A stretch of DNA of 64,000 nucleotides from Synergistales bacterium (GCA_018433595.1 JAHDQY010000003.1:62001-126000), one strand, 5' to 3'. Counted from the first letter of the stretch, positions 7,378 through 16,330 are shown. Translations and numbers: made by a program. Notes: generated by a model from the letters alone, not told the origin.

Positions 7378-7406
7378 ATCCTACGTTGCCCTGTCGAAAC
7401 TGTCAA
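7378..7406 (-). promoter_or_regulatory. sigma-70 type promoter of the Trp leader-paaK unit
   Basis: On the minus strand a perfect -35 TTGACA (7406-7401), 17 bases, then TAGGAT (7383-7378). The start point would be near 7371, about 30 bases before the leader ATG. Confidence 0.8.
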
Positions 7407-7481
7407 GGCCCCGAGGCTGTCGAACGATGAAAATGTTCTCCTGGACCATGTCGCCCGCTTGAGGTGATCGGTGCTCCGCCG

Positions 7482-8765
7482 CTATTCGCAGGTCGGCCGT
7501 TTCGTGAGACAGGATGTTCTTTGAGGCGTTCTTTCAATTTCGATATGGCCTTCTTTGATGACATAAAGGATATTTCTGGTCTCCTGGAGCAAGGCAATAC
7601 CCTTTAAGGGGTCGCCTTGAACGACAAGGAGATCCGCCAGCTTGCCCTCCTCGATGGTGCCGATCTTCTTTTCAAGCCGCAGGCACCTGGCTGCACAGGA
7701 AGTCCCCGCCATGATGGCCTGCATGGGAGTCAATCCGGCGTCTACAAGGGCAGACAGCTCGAATGCATTTGTTCCATGGTCTACAAGGGGCATCCCGGCA
7801 TCGGACCCCATGGCGTACGGCACTCCTGCCTTTAGGGCCTTGCCAAAGCTTGTCAACCTCTTTTTCCTGCTTGACAGGGCTTTTTCTACGGCATAATCGG
7901 GAATTCCACAATCTCTGCCTTTTTCTTCAATGTGTTTTGAATAAGAAAAGGTTGGGATAAGGAAGATTTGTTTTTCTGCCATGGATTCAATGTCGTTGTC
8001 ATCAAGTATAGTGCCATGTTCAATGGTGTCACAGTCTGAAGCTATCGCAATTTTTACACCATTCGCTCCATGGGCATGACAAGAGACCGGAATCCCTTGG
8101 TTGTGAGCTTCTCTGACGGCTGTTTGTGCTTCTTCCAGGCTGAGAGCATAGGAATCCGGAGAAGAGGTTTTTCTGAACGTCCTCCCGCTGGTTAATATCT
8201 TGATGACGTCGACACCGTGTGCCAGCAGGGTTCTGGCCGCTTTTCTGATCTCGTCCGGAGAGTCCATGGTGAATCTTTCCGCAAAAGAGACTTGCGGCGG
8301 GTATAGCGGATAATCCGCCCCCGTAGGAAGTATCCTGAAGCCACTGACGAGCATTCTCGGGCCTTTTATGATGTTTTGGTTAATGGCGTCTCGAACGGCG
8401 AGGTCGATAAAATGGTCTGCTCCGAGGTCTCTGATTGTCGTGATCCCTGATTTAAGAGTGGTCTCGGCATTTTTGCATGCCTTGAGTGTTTTAAATGGAA
8501 CGCTTTCTTTGAGATTTGAAAGTTCTGTGTCTCCTTTCGACATGGAGACATGAGTGTGTGTGTCTATCAGGCCCGGCATAACAGTCACTCCTGGTAATTT
8601 GATTACGGTAGCCTTTTCAGGAAGCTCGGGCGTTGTGTCGGGGGAATAAATCTTCCTGATATGTTTGCCTTGGATGACAATGGTTCCCATTTTGGGACTG
8701 GACCCTGTTCCATCAATGATGTTGACCTTCGATAAGACCAGGATATCCTTGTCGTTTTTGTCCAT
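7482..8765 (-). CDS. metal-dependent amidohydrolase (imidazolonepropionase/prolidase-like)
   Basis: A 427-residue TIM-barrel amidohydrolase. Metal-ligand motifs are intact: DTHTHVS near residue 70, a Lys in VIKILTSGR as the likely carboxylated bridge, CHAHG, EHGT and the catalytic Asp in GSDAGMP. The class includes imidazolonepropionase-like and Xaa-Pro/Xaa-Arg dipeptidases, so hydrolysis of an amide or peptide-like bond is likely. ATG 8765 follows GGAGG. It is the last gene of an operon with an M20 hydrolase and a TRAP-TAXI importer, which suggests it processes the imported compound. GC content is lower than in most of the window. Confidence 0.85.
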   Translation of the reverse strand: MDKNDKDILVLSKVNIIDGTGSSPKMGTIVIQGKHIRKIYSPDTTPELPEKATVIKLPGVTVMPGLIDTHTHVSMSKGDTELSNLKESVPFKTLKACKNAETTLKSGITTIRDLGADHFIDLAVRDAINQNIIKGPRMLVSGFRILPTGADYPLYPPQVSFAERFTMDSPDEIRKAARTLLAHGVDVIKILTSGRTFRKTSSPDSYALSLEEAQTAVREAHNQGIPVSCHAHGANGVKIAIASDCDTIEHGTILDDNDIESMAEKQIFLIPTFSYSKHIEEKGRDCGIPDYAVEKALSSRKKRLTSFGKALKAGVPYAMGSDAGMPLVDHGTNAFELSALVDAGLTPMQAIMAGTSCAARCLRLEKKIGTIEEGKLADLLVVQGDPLKGIALLQETRNILYVIKEGHIEIERTPQRTSCLTKRPTCE

Positions 8766-8821
8766 TCCGCGCCTCCATTAAGCGTGAAAGCAATAGGTGT
8801 TTCAGAGGAAGGTTGCCTATG

Positions 8822-10033
8822 TCATAGCCGAGCCAACATTTCGTTGGCATTGAGCGCCATGCCGATGAGCGCTGCCAAGCCAAATCGAATGCAATTTTGG
8901 TCGGCCTTGAAAAGCGGGCTGTGCAGGGGGTGGATGTCTTCTTCCTTGGTGCCAGGTTCAGTGCAGCCTAAGAAAAAGAAGAGCCCCGGGATCTCATGCG
9001 TGTAATAGCTGAAATCTTCGGAGATCATGGAAGGTCTTTTCAGCTCGATGAATTCCATCCCCAGGTCTGATAACTTTTTTAAAATCGCTGAAGCGGATTC
9101 AAATAGAGTGAAATTGTTTTCCAGAACAGGGTAGCCGTCGAAATATTCGACTTCCCCTTTTCCTCCGAACATCTCTGCGGTCTTTCCCGTTATGTTGATG
9201 ATGCTCTGTCTCAGCTTTTCTCTTGCTGCCGAGGAGGTGTTACGAACGGTGCCCAATAGGCGTGTCTCTTCCGCCAGGACGTTGTACCGGGTGCCTCCCT
9301 CGATGCGCCCTATCGTCAGAACCGCTTCATCGAAGGGGCTGAGGCCCCTGGAGATGGCGCTCTGTAGTGCGAGCAGGACATGCCCGGCAATGACGATGGA
9401 ATCGACCCCTGCTTCCGGCATGGCCGCATGAGCGCTTTTGCCGATGATACGTAGCGTCAGCCTGTCGGATGAGGCGAAAAGCGGGCCTGGTTTCGTGCCC
9501 GCCTGGCCTGTCAAAAACCCAGGCCACAGGTGCAGTCCCAAGACAGCGGCACAATCGGCAAGGCCGCCTTCCCTGATGATCTTCTTTGCTCCTCCGATAG
9601 GATTATCCTCTTCGGCGGGTTGAAAGATGAATCTTAAATTTACGGACAGCCTGCCGGATAGGAGTGACAGCGCTTTTGCCGCTCCGGCCAGGATGGCGCT
9701 ATGGAAGTCATGGCCGCAGGCGTGCATGATGTTGTCGTTTTTTGATCTATAAGGCAGATCCGTCCTTTCGTTTATCGGCAATGCATCCATGTCTGCCCGA
9801 AAGGCTATTGTCGGAAAGTTTTTGTTTAGCTTCAGATCACATATAAGCCCTAAGGATTGCTTGCATTCGCGTATTTCGACGGATGTTCCGTCTAGAAATG
9901 TTTTTATTTTATTCCTGGTCTGTATTTCCATGTTTGAAAGTTCTGGATTTTGATGAATGGCCTCTTGTAGTTTTTTTGATTCAATATAAACATCTTTAAC
10001 AGATTTTTTTATTGTATCTGTTATTTTGTCCAT
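8822..10033 (-). CDS. M20 family amidohydrolase/peptidase (N-acyl amino acid or hippurate hydrolase type)
   Basis: A 403-residue zinc hydrolase. The M20 motifs are in order: ADMDALPI, HACGHDFHSA and QPAEE (metal ligands and catalytic Glu), with a central dimerisation domain. It resembles the aminoacylase/hippurate-hydrolase branch, which releases free amino acids from N-acyl forms. ATG 10033 follows AAAGGAGAAA. It lies between the TRAP permease and another amidohydrolase in the same orientation, so it probably hydrolyses an imported N-substituted amino acid or dipeptide. Confidence 0.87.
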   Translation of the reverse strand: MDKITDTIKKSVKDVYIESKKLQEAIHQNPELSNMEIQTRNKIKTFLDGTSVEIRECKQSLGLICDLKLNKNFPTIAFRADMDALPINERTDLPYRSKNDNIMHACGHDFHSAILAGAAKALSLLSGRLSVNLRFIFQPAEEDNPIGGAKKIIREGGLADCAAVLGLHLWPGFLTGQAGTKPGPLFASSDRLTLRIIGKSAHAAMPEAGVDSIVIAGHVLLALQSAISRGLSPFDEAVLTIGRIEGGTRYNVLAEETRLLGTVRNTSSAAREKLRQSIINITGKTAEMFGGKGEVEYFDGYPVLENNFTLFESASAILKKLSDLGMEFIELKRPSMISEDFSYYTHEIPGLFFFLGCTEPGTKEEDIHPLHSPLFKADQNCIRFGLAALIGMALNANEMLARL

Positions 10034-10160
10034 GAAGTTTCTCCTTTGAGATTCATTATTGCTAAAATTGCAGCATCAAACATAGCATTGCTTTTAATCT
10101 GTTTTAATGATGATTTTATAGACATTTCTTTAATGATTTGAATAAATAAAACTTGGGCGG

Positions 10161-12134
10161 CTATTGGTCAGCTTTGTTTACTGGAATAGTGGTATATTGT
10201 CCTTCTTTGTTGTTTTTCCTTAGCTTTTTGTATCTTGAGTAGTGCAAGATAAATCCTATGGCAAGGCCCGTCAGGCCGGAGATTCTAGTGATCATGTTGG
10301 GAAGCACCAATAAAACGGCGGCTGTTGCGGTGAATAGTCTTTCTAAAGCAGATATCTTTATCAGACAATGCCCCATGATGGATAGAGAGACCGCATAAAG
10401 GCCTACCATGGCTGTCGAGACAATCCAAAGATATTTTCCCCAATGAAAGGATTCGGCAAGAAGGATCGGGTTGTAGAGCCACATGTAGGGAAGGAGCAAA
10501 CCGGCGCTTCCCAAGAAAAGTCCGGAGAAGGCGACCTTCGTCGGATTGCATCGGGCTATGGCCGCCGCAGTGAAGGATGTCAGGGCAACCGGTGGAATGA
10601 CTGAGGACATCGTGCCGAAGTAGAAGGCGAAGAAATGTGCCCCCAGCTGCGAGACGCCGATCTTGACCAGTGCGGGAGCGGCTACGGTGGCGGTGATGAT
10701 GTAGCATGCAGGTCCGGGAAGGCCCATGCCCAGCACGACGGCCGTTATCATGCAGAGTATTCCCGTCAGCCAGAGCTGCCCTCCGGACCATTTGACGATG
10801 CTTGTCCCGATCGTCTGGCCGATGCCGGTCATGCCTACGGAAGCGATGACAAAACCGATTACGGCGCAGATGATCGCGATGGTGGCCCCGTTTACCGCGC
10901 CTTCCGCGAGCGCTTCGACAATCTGGAGCAGCGAAAGCCGCGTGTCTTTTCTGAAGAACGAAACCACCAGCACGCTGATGATTCCGATGAAAGCGGCAAA
11001 GAGCGGGCTGTAGCCGATAAAGAGAGCAACGATGATCAGAATCAGAGGAATGAGCAGTTGCCCCCGTTGTCTTAAGACCTCCTTCAGCTTGGGAAGCTGG
11101 TCTTTCGGCATCCCGGTGAGCCCCCATTTCGCTGCGCCCAGGTCGACCATGTGAAAGAGCGTCCAGTAGTACAACAGTGCCGGTGTGATCCCGGCCACCA
11201 TGATCTTGTTGTAGGGGATGCCCAGATAGGAGCTCATGATGAATGCCGCGGCACCCATGATCGGCGGCATGATCACGCCTCCGGTGGAGGCGATGGCTTC
11301 CACCGATGCGGCAAAGTAGGGCTGATATCCCGTGTGAATCATCAGAGGGATCGTGAAGGAGCCCGTCGTCGCCACATTCGCCTGGGAGCTGCCTGAAATC
11401 GTGCCGGTAAGGCCACTGGCGACGATCGATACTTTGGCCGGCCCGCCGCGGGTTCCGCCGGCGAGGGCCGATGCCAGGTCGTTGAAGAACTCCGAGGCTT
11501 TCGTCGCTTTCAGGAAGCTGGCGAAAAGGATAAACATGAAGATGTAAGAGGCCGAAACCATCACGGCCACTCCGAGCAACCCTTCGGAAGTCATCGTCAT
11601 TCGAACCAGTATCCTTTTCAAGGAAAAGCCGGCATGGGCGAGGAGCCCCGGGCACCAGGGACCGATGTAGGTGTAGATGAGGAACGCCATGCCGATCGAT
11701 GTGAGGACCCAGCCGACGCTTCTCCTGGAGGCTTCGATGACAAGGAGGACAAAGGCCAACCCGTAGACGATGTCCATCGTGTTCGTGGCCAACAGCGTCT
11801 CCATCCACCTGCCGTATGACGCAAGCAGGTAGATCCCCAGGCCGATTGAAAGGGCAAAAAACACCCAATCCAGCAAAGAGGGGACTTCGCTGTTGTCGGT
11901 TTTTTGGGCTCTCTTGGTGAGAAAGACAACCCCCATCATCAAGGATACGTGTATCATGTTTTTGGGGACGACTTCAATGAGCCCAAAACTGTTGTAATAA
12001 ATATGTATAAGAGAAACCGCCATGCAGAACAGGAGAAAGAAGTTTTTAAAAGAAAAAAATCTAGATGGGTTTAAAGAGCTTTCAGAAGATTCTTTTGCGG
12101 AGGCAGGGTGCTCAGAGAGGTGGTTATCCGACAT
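10161..12134 (-). CDS. TRAP transporter fused permease (DctQM type)
   Basis: A 657-residue polytopic membrane protein in which the small and large TRAP permease units are fused. The N-terminal 150 or so residues give about four helices; the large DctM-like part follows, with family segments such as GLTGTISGSSQANVATTG and GMGLPGPACYI. The start follows AGGAGGGACGACC. It lies next to a TAXI-type receptor, the usual partner. Uptake would be secondary, driven by an ion gradient; the substrate is probably an organic acid or amino acid derivative given the downstream hydrolases. Confidence 0.9.
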   Translation of the reverse strand: MSDNHLSEHPASAKESSESSLNPSRFFSFKNFFLLFCMAVSLIHIYYNSFGLIEVVPKNMIHVSLMMGVVFLTKRAQKTDNSEVPSLLDWVFFALSIGLGIYLLASYGRWMETLLATNTMDIVYGLAFVLLVIEASRRSVGWVLTSIGMAFLIYTYIGPWCPGLLAHAGFSLKRILVRMTMTSEGLLGVAVMVSASYIFMFILFASFLKATKASEFFNDLASALAGGTRGGPAKVSIVASGLTGTISGSSQANVATTGSFTIPLMIHTGYQPYFAASVEAIASTGGVIMPPIMGAAAFIMSSYLGIPYNKIMVAGITPALLYYWTLFHMVDLGAAKWGLTGMPKDQLPKLKEVLRQRGQLLIPLILIIVALFIGYSPLFAAFIGIISVLVVSFFRKDTRLSLLQIVEALAEGAVNGATIAIICAVIGFVIASVGMTGIGQTIGTSIVKWSGGQLWLTGILCMITAVVLGMGLPGPACYIITATVAAPALVKIGVSQLGAHFFAFYFGTMSSVIPPVALTSFTAAAIARCNPTKVAFSGLFLGSAGLLLPYMWLYNPILLAESFHWGKYLWIVSTAMVGLYAVSLSIMGHCLIKISALERLFTATAAVLLVLPNMITRISGLTGLAIGFILHYSRYKKLRKNNKEGQYTTIPVNKADQ

Positions 12135-12167
12135 GGTCGTCCCTCCTGTCGATGTGTCCGTTTATAA

Positions 12168-12200
12168 GAGACAGGTGCAGAATTGATCTGCACCTGTCTC
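12168..12200 (-). terminator. intercistronic hairpin between TAXI receptor and TRAP permease
   Basis: A perfect 13-bp stem GAGACAGGTGCAG (12168-12180) with CTGCACCTGTCTC (12188-12200), loop of 7. There is no good T tract, so it more likely protects the receptor mRNA or attenuates partially, giving more receptor than permease. Confidence 0.65.
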
Positions 12201-12219
12201 TTTGTGGTCTTTCTCGATG

Positions 12220-13230
12220 TCATTTCATTTCGGGGGGGATCAGATAATCGGGCAGAGAGAGGCCTTTCTCCTTGTAGAACCTGACGGCACCAGGGTGCAG
12301 CGGGGCTCCCGTCAGGCCTTTAACGGATTCTTCAAGGGTGACGAAACGCAGAGAGCCGTGCTGTTTCTGCGCTTCTTCGAGATGTTTGACATAGTAGGCG
12401 TTGAGCATGTTGTAGACGAGGTCTTCGGAAACATCCTGATCGCAGATGAGAGAGCATTTGATGGCGACTGTCTGCAGGGGGTTTTTCTGCTTGGGATAGG
12501 TCTCTTCCGGTATGACGACCTTGGTGAAAAAAGGTGCGGCAGCGACAATGCGCCCGATCTCTTCATCGGAAAATTCGATCATGCCTACGGGTACCTGGCC
12601 GGCATACATCTGAGCTACGGCGGATGTCGGCAGTCCCGCTGCCAGATAGCAGGCGGCGATGAGCCCGTTTTGAAGCGCCTGAACCGAGTCCCCGTATCCC
12701 AGGTACTGAGGCTCGAAATCGTCGAAAGTCATGCCGTTGTATTCCTTCATGATGATCGGCATATAAAAGACTCCTCCTCCGGCGGCAGGACCGACGGCGA
12801 TCTTCTTGTCTTTGAAGTCGGCCAGCGTCTGGATTCCGGAGTCCTTTCTGTACATCAGTTGTATCGCTTCGGGCCAGAGGGCTGTGACGAAGCGGACGTG
12901 TTTGATTTCCTTTCCCTTGTAGGCGTCGGTGCCTTCGTAGGCGTTGGCTACGGGAAGACTTCCGCATATCGCCAAGGGAATTTCCTTGTTGCGAAGCATT
13001 TCAAGATTTTCAGTGCTTCCGCCGGACGCCATGGCGGTGAATTTGTATCCTTCCGATGCCAGCTCTTCGTTGAAGAGATTTGAAAAGATGACCCCAATCG
13101 GATAGAATGTGCCCCCCGTCGAGCCTGTGGCAATACTCATGAACGTGGTCGCGGCATAGGCGCTGGTTGTGCAAAAAAGCACCGCGAGGATTAAGGCGGA
13201 TAGGACATGTACGACTCTGTTCCCTTTCAT
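12220..13230 (-). CDS. TAXI family TRAP transporter solute-binding protein
   Basis: A 336-residue periplasmic receptor. ATG 13230 is chosen because AAAGGAGCGG precedes it and a signal peptide follows immediately (MKGNRVVHVLSALILAVLF, cleavage after a small-residue box near residue 27). The mature start TTFMSIATGSTGGTFYPIG is the hallmark of TAXI receptors. It is the first gene of the operon receptor, permease, M20 hydrolase, amidohydrolase. Confidence 0.92.
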   Translation of the reverse strand: MKGNRVVHVLSALILAVLFCTTSAYAATTFMSIATGSTGGTFYPIGVIFSNLFNEELASEGYKFTAMASGGSTENLEMLRNKEIPLAICGSLPVANAYEGTDAYKGKEIKHVRFVTALWPEAIQLMYRKDSGIQTLADFKDKKIAVGPAAGGGVFYMPIIMKEYNGMTFDDFEPQYLGYGDSVQALQNGLIAACYLAAGLPTSAVAQMYAGQVPVGMIEFSDEEIGRIVAAAPFFTKVVIPEETYPKQKNPLQTVAIKCSLICDQDVSEDLVYNMLNAYYVKHLEEAQKQHGSLRFVTLEESVKGLTGAPLHPGAVRFYKEKGLSLPDYLIPPEMK

Positions 13231-14306
13231 CACGCACCGCTCCTTTCTTGGTCTCCTGATCGGTATGGAGCCGCTTGGAATGTTCTGATGCCGACGGCGC
13301 TTCGGCGCCGATTCTGCCGGCGTGCTCCGCATCGACTGATGTCGGCAAGGCCCGTGTCTCGAAAAATTCCTTGAGCCGGGGCAATATGCCGAACAACAGA
13401 CGAAAAGAGGCTCTCGTCGTCATGGCCGATGGATGGGGCGTGGAGAGGAACGTGTGTGGGTAGGGTGTGTGGGTAAAGTGCAGGGATAGGTGTAGGTAAA
13501 AGTGAAAGTTTGCGGCGACGTCTCCAATGCACCTTGCTCCCCGAGAAGAGCGAGATCTTGGGAGAGTGTCGAAAGAGAGCGAAGGCAGCCGGGAAGCAGT
13601 GGACCGCTCAAGGGCGAGCGGACTTTGAACGGCAAAAACCAAAAGACTAAAAGGGTCCGAACCAATAAATCCCAAAAATAAGCTCGATTTTTGCAGGGTG
13701 GTTTAAATAACCTTGCAAAAAGCCAAACACAAACCATTGGCTCAGGTTGATTGAGCTTGCGAGAGGCTATTGATAATACTACTACTCAAAATCATGTGTG
13801 TCAAAACAGGTTTTTCAGAGTTACGTCGGTGGCATTGCCAGCTTGTAGCCCTTTCGTTAGGGAATTTCCTTTTTATGTTTTGAAGTTGCAGATCCGTATC
13901 GCTATGGCATCTAAAATAAAGCTGCTCATCAAGGCCGAAGTTCAAAAAAACCTGGAATCTGAGGGTGCTCTTTAAGAAGTGGCTTTCGTTCGGGAATGTG
14001 TGCTGTGTTCGGCCCGGACGATAAGCTCGATGGGTTGCAAGAGGATACACGGCGGGGCCTGCGGTTGTCCCTGTCGGCAAAAAGGGGTCTCTCGGTTTTC
14101 TTCGTCGAGCCGTGACGGTCTTTGAGCGGAGAGTGTGTTTTGTGGAGTTTTGCAGAAAAAGCGTCCGCTTGCCTTGCAGAATCCTTTCCGGAAGGAGCAG
14201 TCTCCCGATCCCGGTGGGGGGGTCCAGAAGAGCCTGAAAAAACGGCGCCGATCGAAAAAAACACCTGGAGCGGCAGCAAACTTAATGAATATAAAATAAA
14301 ACTGTC
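13231..14306. other. gene-poor spacer of about 1.1 kb with GT-rich tract and a dyad
   Basis: No convincing protein gene is visible. The left part carries a perfect UUCG-type hairpin (CGGCGC/GCGCCG, 13291-13306) and a degenerate GT-rich tract at about 13451-13510, with repeated units like GTGTGTGGGTA. A dyad at 13688-13721 reads TTTTTGCAgGGT and AACCTTGCAAAAA in inverted orientation, a possible operator upstream of the TRAP operon. The remainder is A+T rich with stop codons in all frames. A 105-codon minus-strand frame at 13420-13737 has no recognisable features and no ribosome-binding site. Confidence 0.5.
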
Positions 14307-14335
14307 TTGTCTGTCATGTTTCGATTTGATAGAAT
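14307..14335 (+). promoter_or_regulatory. candidate promoter of the orphan metQ-like gene
   Basis: TTGTCT (14307-14312), 17 bases, TAGAAT (14330-14335). It lies in an A+T-rich stretch about 100 bases upstream of the ATG at 14439. Confidence 0.55.
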
Positions 14336-14438
14336 TCAAATATGATGAGCAATTCCTTGGCTTGGCTGTAAATTTCAGCTCGTAGAAAGAGTTTTCAAAG
14401 CAGAATGTCTGATTTCATGTCAGTCAAGAGGGGCAGGG

Positions 14439-15239
14439 ATGATTCCTTTGAGGAGAAGCCTGACTTCGATTCTCGCCGTCGCGTTGGTCTTTGCCTTCTG
14501 CGGCTCGGCTGTCGCCGAGGCCGTCAGGATCCGAGTCGGAGCCAACCCCGTTCCCCATGGAGAATTGCTCCGGCTCGTCGTCGGCGTCCTGGCCGACGAG
14601 GGGATCGATATGGAGATCGTTCTCTATGAAGACTACGAAGAGCCGAACGAGGATCTCGTCAACGGCGAGCTGGATGCCAACTACTTCCAGAACCGCCTCT
14701 TCCTCGATGGCTTCAACCGCGATTGCGGCACGGATCTCGTCGCCGTCGGCGCCGTCCATTTCGAGCGGATGGGCCTTTACTCCAGCAGGGCGCTCTCTCT
14801 TGAAGAGATTCCTCCGGGGGCCGTCATCGTTCATCCCGCCGACAACATCAATCGGGGGCGGGCCTTCCATTTCCTGGAGGATGCGGGGCTGATCCGCCTG
14901 TCGGCCAACGCCAGCCTCGAGGCCGGTCCCCTGGATGTTGTCGATAACCCCGGAAAGCTTCGTTTCCAGGGCGCCGAGGCCGAAGAGGTCCTGGCCTATC
15001 TGGATCGGAGCGGTGCCGTTGTCGCCAACTGCAACTTCGCCCTTGAGGCGGGGCTCCAGCCGTCGAAGGACAGCCTTTTCGAGGAGAGGGTGGATCCTCT
15101 TTTCCACAATGTGGTCGTCGTTCGCCCTGAAGATGCCGACCGGCGGGAGATCGTCGATCTTCTGAGAGCTCTCAGAAGCGAGAGGGTCCGCAATTTCATC
15201 ATAGAGACCTACAGCGGGGCGGTCACACCCGCCTTTTGA
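14439..15239 (+). CDS. orphan MetQ/NlpA-family substrate-binding protein
   Basis: A 266-residue NlpA-family receptor, clearly diverged from the MetQ at 815. The signal peptide ends near VAEA without a lipobox. Family landmarks are VGANPVPHGELL, LDANYFQNRLFLDGFN and NCNFALEAG, where typical MetQ proteins have DANxFQH and xNYA. It has no metN or metI beside it: upstream is a gene-poor spacer, downstream is convergent glutaminase. It may feed the MetNI at 1.7-3.4 kb or bind another amino acid. Confidence 0.85.
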   Translation: MIPLRRSLTSILAVALVFAFCGSAVAEAVRIRVGANPVPHGELLRLVVGVLADEGIDMEIVLYEDYEEPNEDLVNGELDANYFQNRLFLDGFNRDCGTDLVAVGAVHFERMGLYSSRALSLEEIPPGAVIVHPADNINRGRAFHFLEDAGLIRLSANASLEAGPLDVVDNPGKLRFQGAEAEEVLAYLDRSGAVVANCNFALEAGLQPSKDSLFEERVDPLFHNVVVVRPEDADRREIVDLLRALRSERVRNFIIETYSGAVTPAF

Positions 15240-15253
15240 GGTTCTGCTTTTTC

Positions 15254-15297
15254 CGTCCATGAGGGGGCCGGGGATATCCCCGGCCCCCTCATGGACG
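15254..15297. terminator. 44-bp perfect palindrome between convergent genes
   Basis: Positions 15254-15297 form an uninterrupted perfect palindrome centred on GATATC, with GGGGGCC and GGCCCCC arms. It lies between metQ-like (+) and glutaminase (-) stops and would give a very stable hairpin in either transcript. Neither side has a T tract. Confidence 0.7.
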
Positions 15298-15320
15298 TGT
15301 CCGGTGGCCCGTCCGAACCG

Positions 15321-16238
15321 CTACAGGACCCGCAGCCGCATCTCCCGGGAGAGTTCCTCCAGGACCTGCATGCCGCAGATGGAGTTGCCCTTGGCGTCCA
15401 GGGCGGGGCCGCAGACGGCGATGCCCATGCGCCGAGGGACGACGGCCAGAATGCCCCCGCCGACGCCGCTTTTGGCGGGGATGCCGACGCGGATGGCGAA
15501 CTCGCCTGACCCGTCGTACATGCCGCAGGTGGCCATGAGGGCGCGGACGACGCGGCAGACCCGGCTCGAGAGGACGCGCTCGCCTGAGACGGGGTTGATG
15601 CCTCCGGCGGCCAGGGTGGCCCCCATGATGGCCAGGTCCTTGACGGTGGCCTCGATGCTGCACTGACGGAAGTAGGTGTCGAGGACGTCTTCGACGTCAC
15701 CGTCGAGGATGGACGTGCTGCGCATGAAATAGGCCAGGGCGCGGTTGCGGTCGCTGGTGGTCCGCTCGGAGAGATAGATCGCCTCGTTGACGGCAAGGGC
15801 GTTGTTGCCCGTCAGTTTCCGGGCGAGGTCAAGGACGGCTGAGGTTCGCGCGGCGCTCTCCCTGTAGGGAAGGAAGGAGATGACGGCAATGGCTCCGGCA
15901 TTGACGAGAGGGTTGTAGGGGCGGTTGATGCGGTCCATTTCGAGGCGCATGATGGAGTTGAAGGGGTCCGGCGTCGGGTCGACGCCGACGCGGGAGAAGA
16001 CCTGTTCTTCCCCCAGTTCCGTCAGGGCCAGGGCCAGCGAGACCAGCTTGGAGATGGACTGGATCGAGAAAGGGTAGTCGCTGTCGCCGGCGTCGTAAGA
16101 GTCGCCCTCGACGGTGACGATGGCGATGCCCAGGGCGTCGGCCCGGGCCTTGCCCAGCTCGGGGATGTAGGTGGCCACGGCGCCGTTGCCGTGGCGGGGG
16201 CGCGCATTCTCGACGATGGCGGCGAGCATTTCATCCAA
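15321..16238 (-). CDS. glsA: glutaminase
   Basis: A 305-residue serine-dependent glutaminase that hydrolyses L-glutamine to glutamate and ammonia. The catalytic Ser-x-x-Lys is in FSIQSISK at about 58-64, and the family motif RPYNPLVNAGAI follows near residue 110. Length matches the bacterial GlsA family. The upstream AAAGGAGG is rather far (about 14 bases) from ATG 16238; the next in-frame Met is three codons on. It stands alone, convergent with the orphan receptor. A glutamine-fermentation role suits the other genes here. Confidence 0.93.
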   Translation of the reverse strand: MDEMLAAIVENARPRHGNGAVATYIPELGKARADALGIAIVTVEGDSYDAGDSDYPFSIQSISKLVSLALALTELGEEQVFSRVGVDPTPDPFNSIMRLEMDRINRPYNPLVNAGAIAVISFLPYRESAARTSAVLDLARKLTGNNALAVNEAIYLSERTTSDRNRALAYFMRSTSILDGDVEDVLDTYFRQCSIEATVKDLAIMGATLAAGGINPVSGERVLSSRVCRVVRALMATCGMYDGSGEFAIRVGIPAKSGVGGGILAVVPRRMGIAVCGPALDAKGNSICGMQVLEELSREMRLRVL

Positions 16239-16330
16239 GAGAGGGGCCTCCTTTCGAGACGGCCGGAAGGCCGAAGCTGTCTCCGATCATCTCTTTCGTC
16301 AGGTCGCTTTCTTTTAAGGTCCATGACAGG

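Noticed and set aside
13420-13737. 105-codon minus-strand frame in the spacer upstream of the TRAP operon
   Set aside because: No ribosome-binding site, no recognisable motif, low-complexity Thr/Pro end read from the GT-rich tract.
14341-14370. Short ORF MMSNSLAWL upstream of the orphan metQ-like gene as another Met leader
   Set aside because: No ribosome-binding site, only two adjacent Met including the start, and no terminator before the gene.
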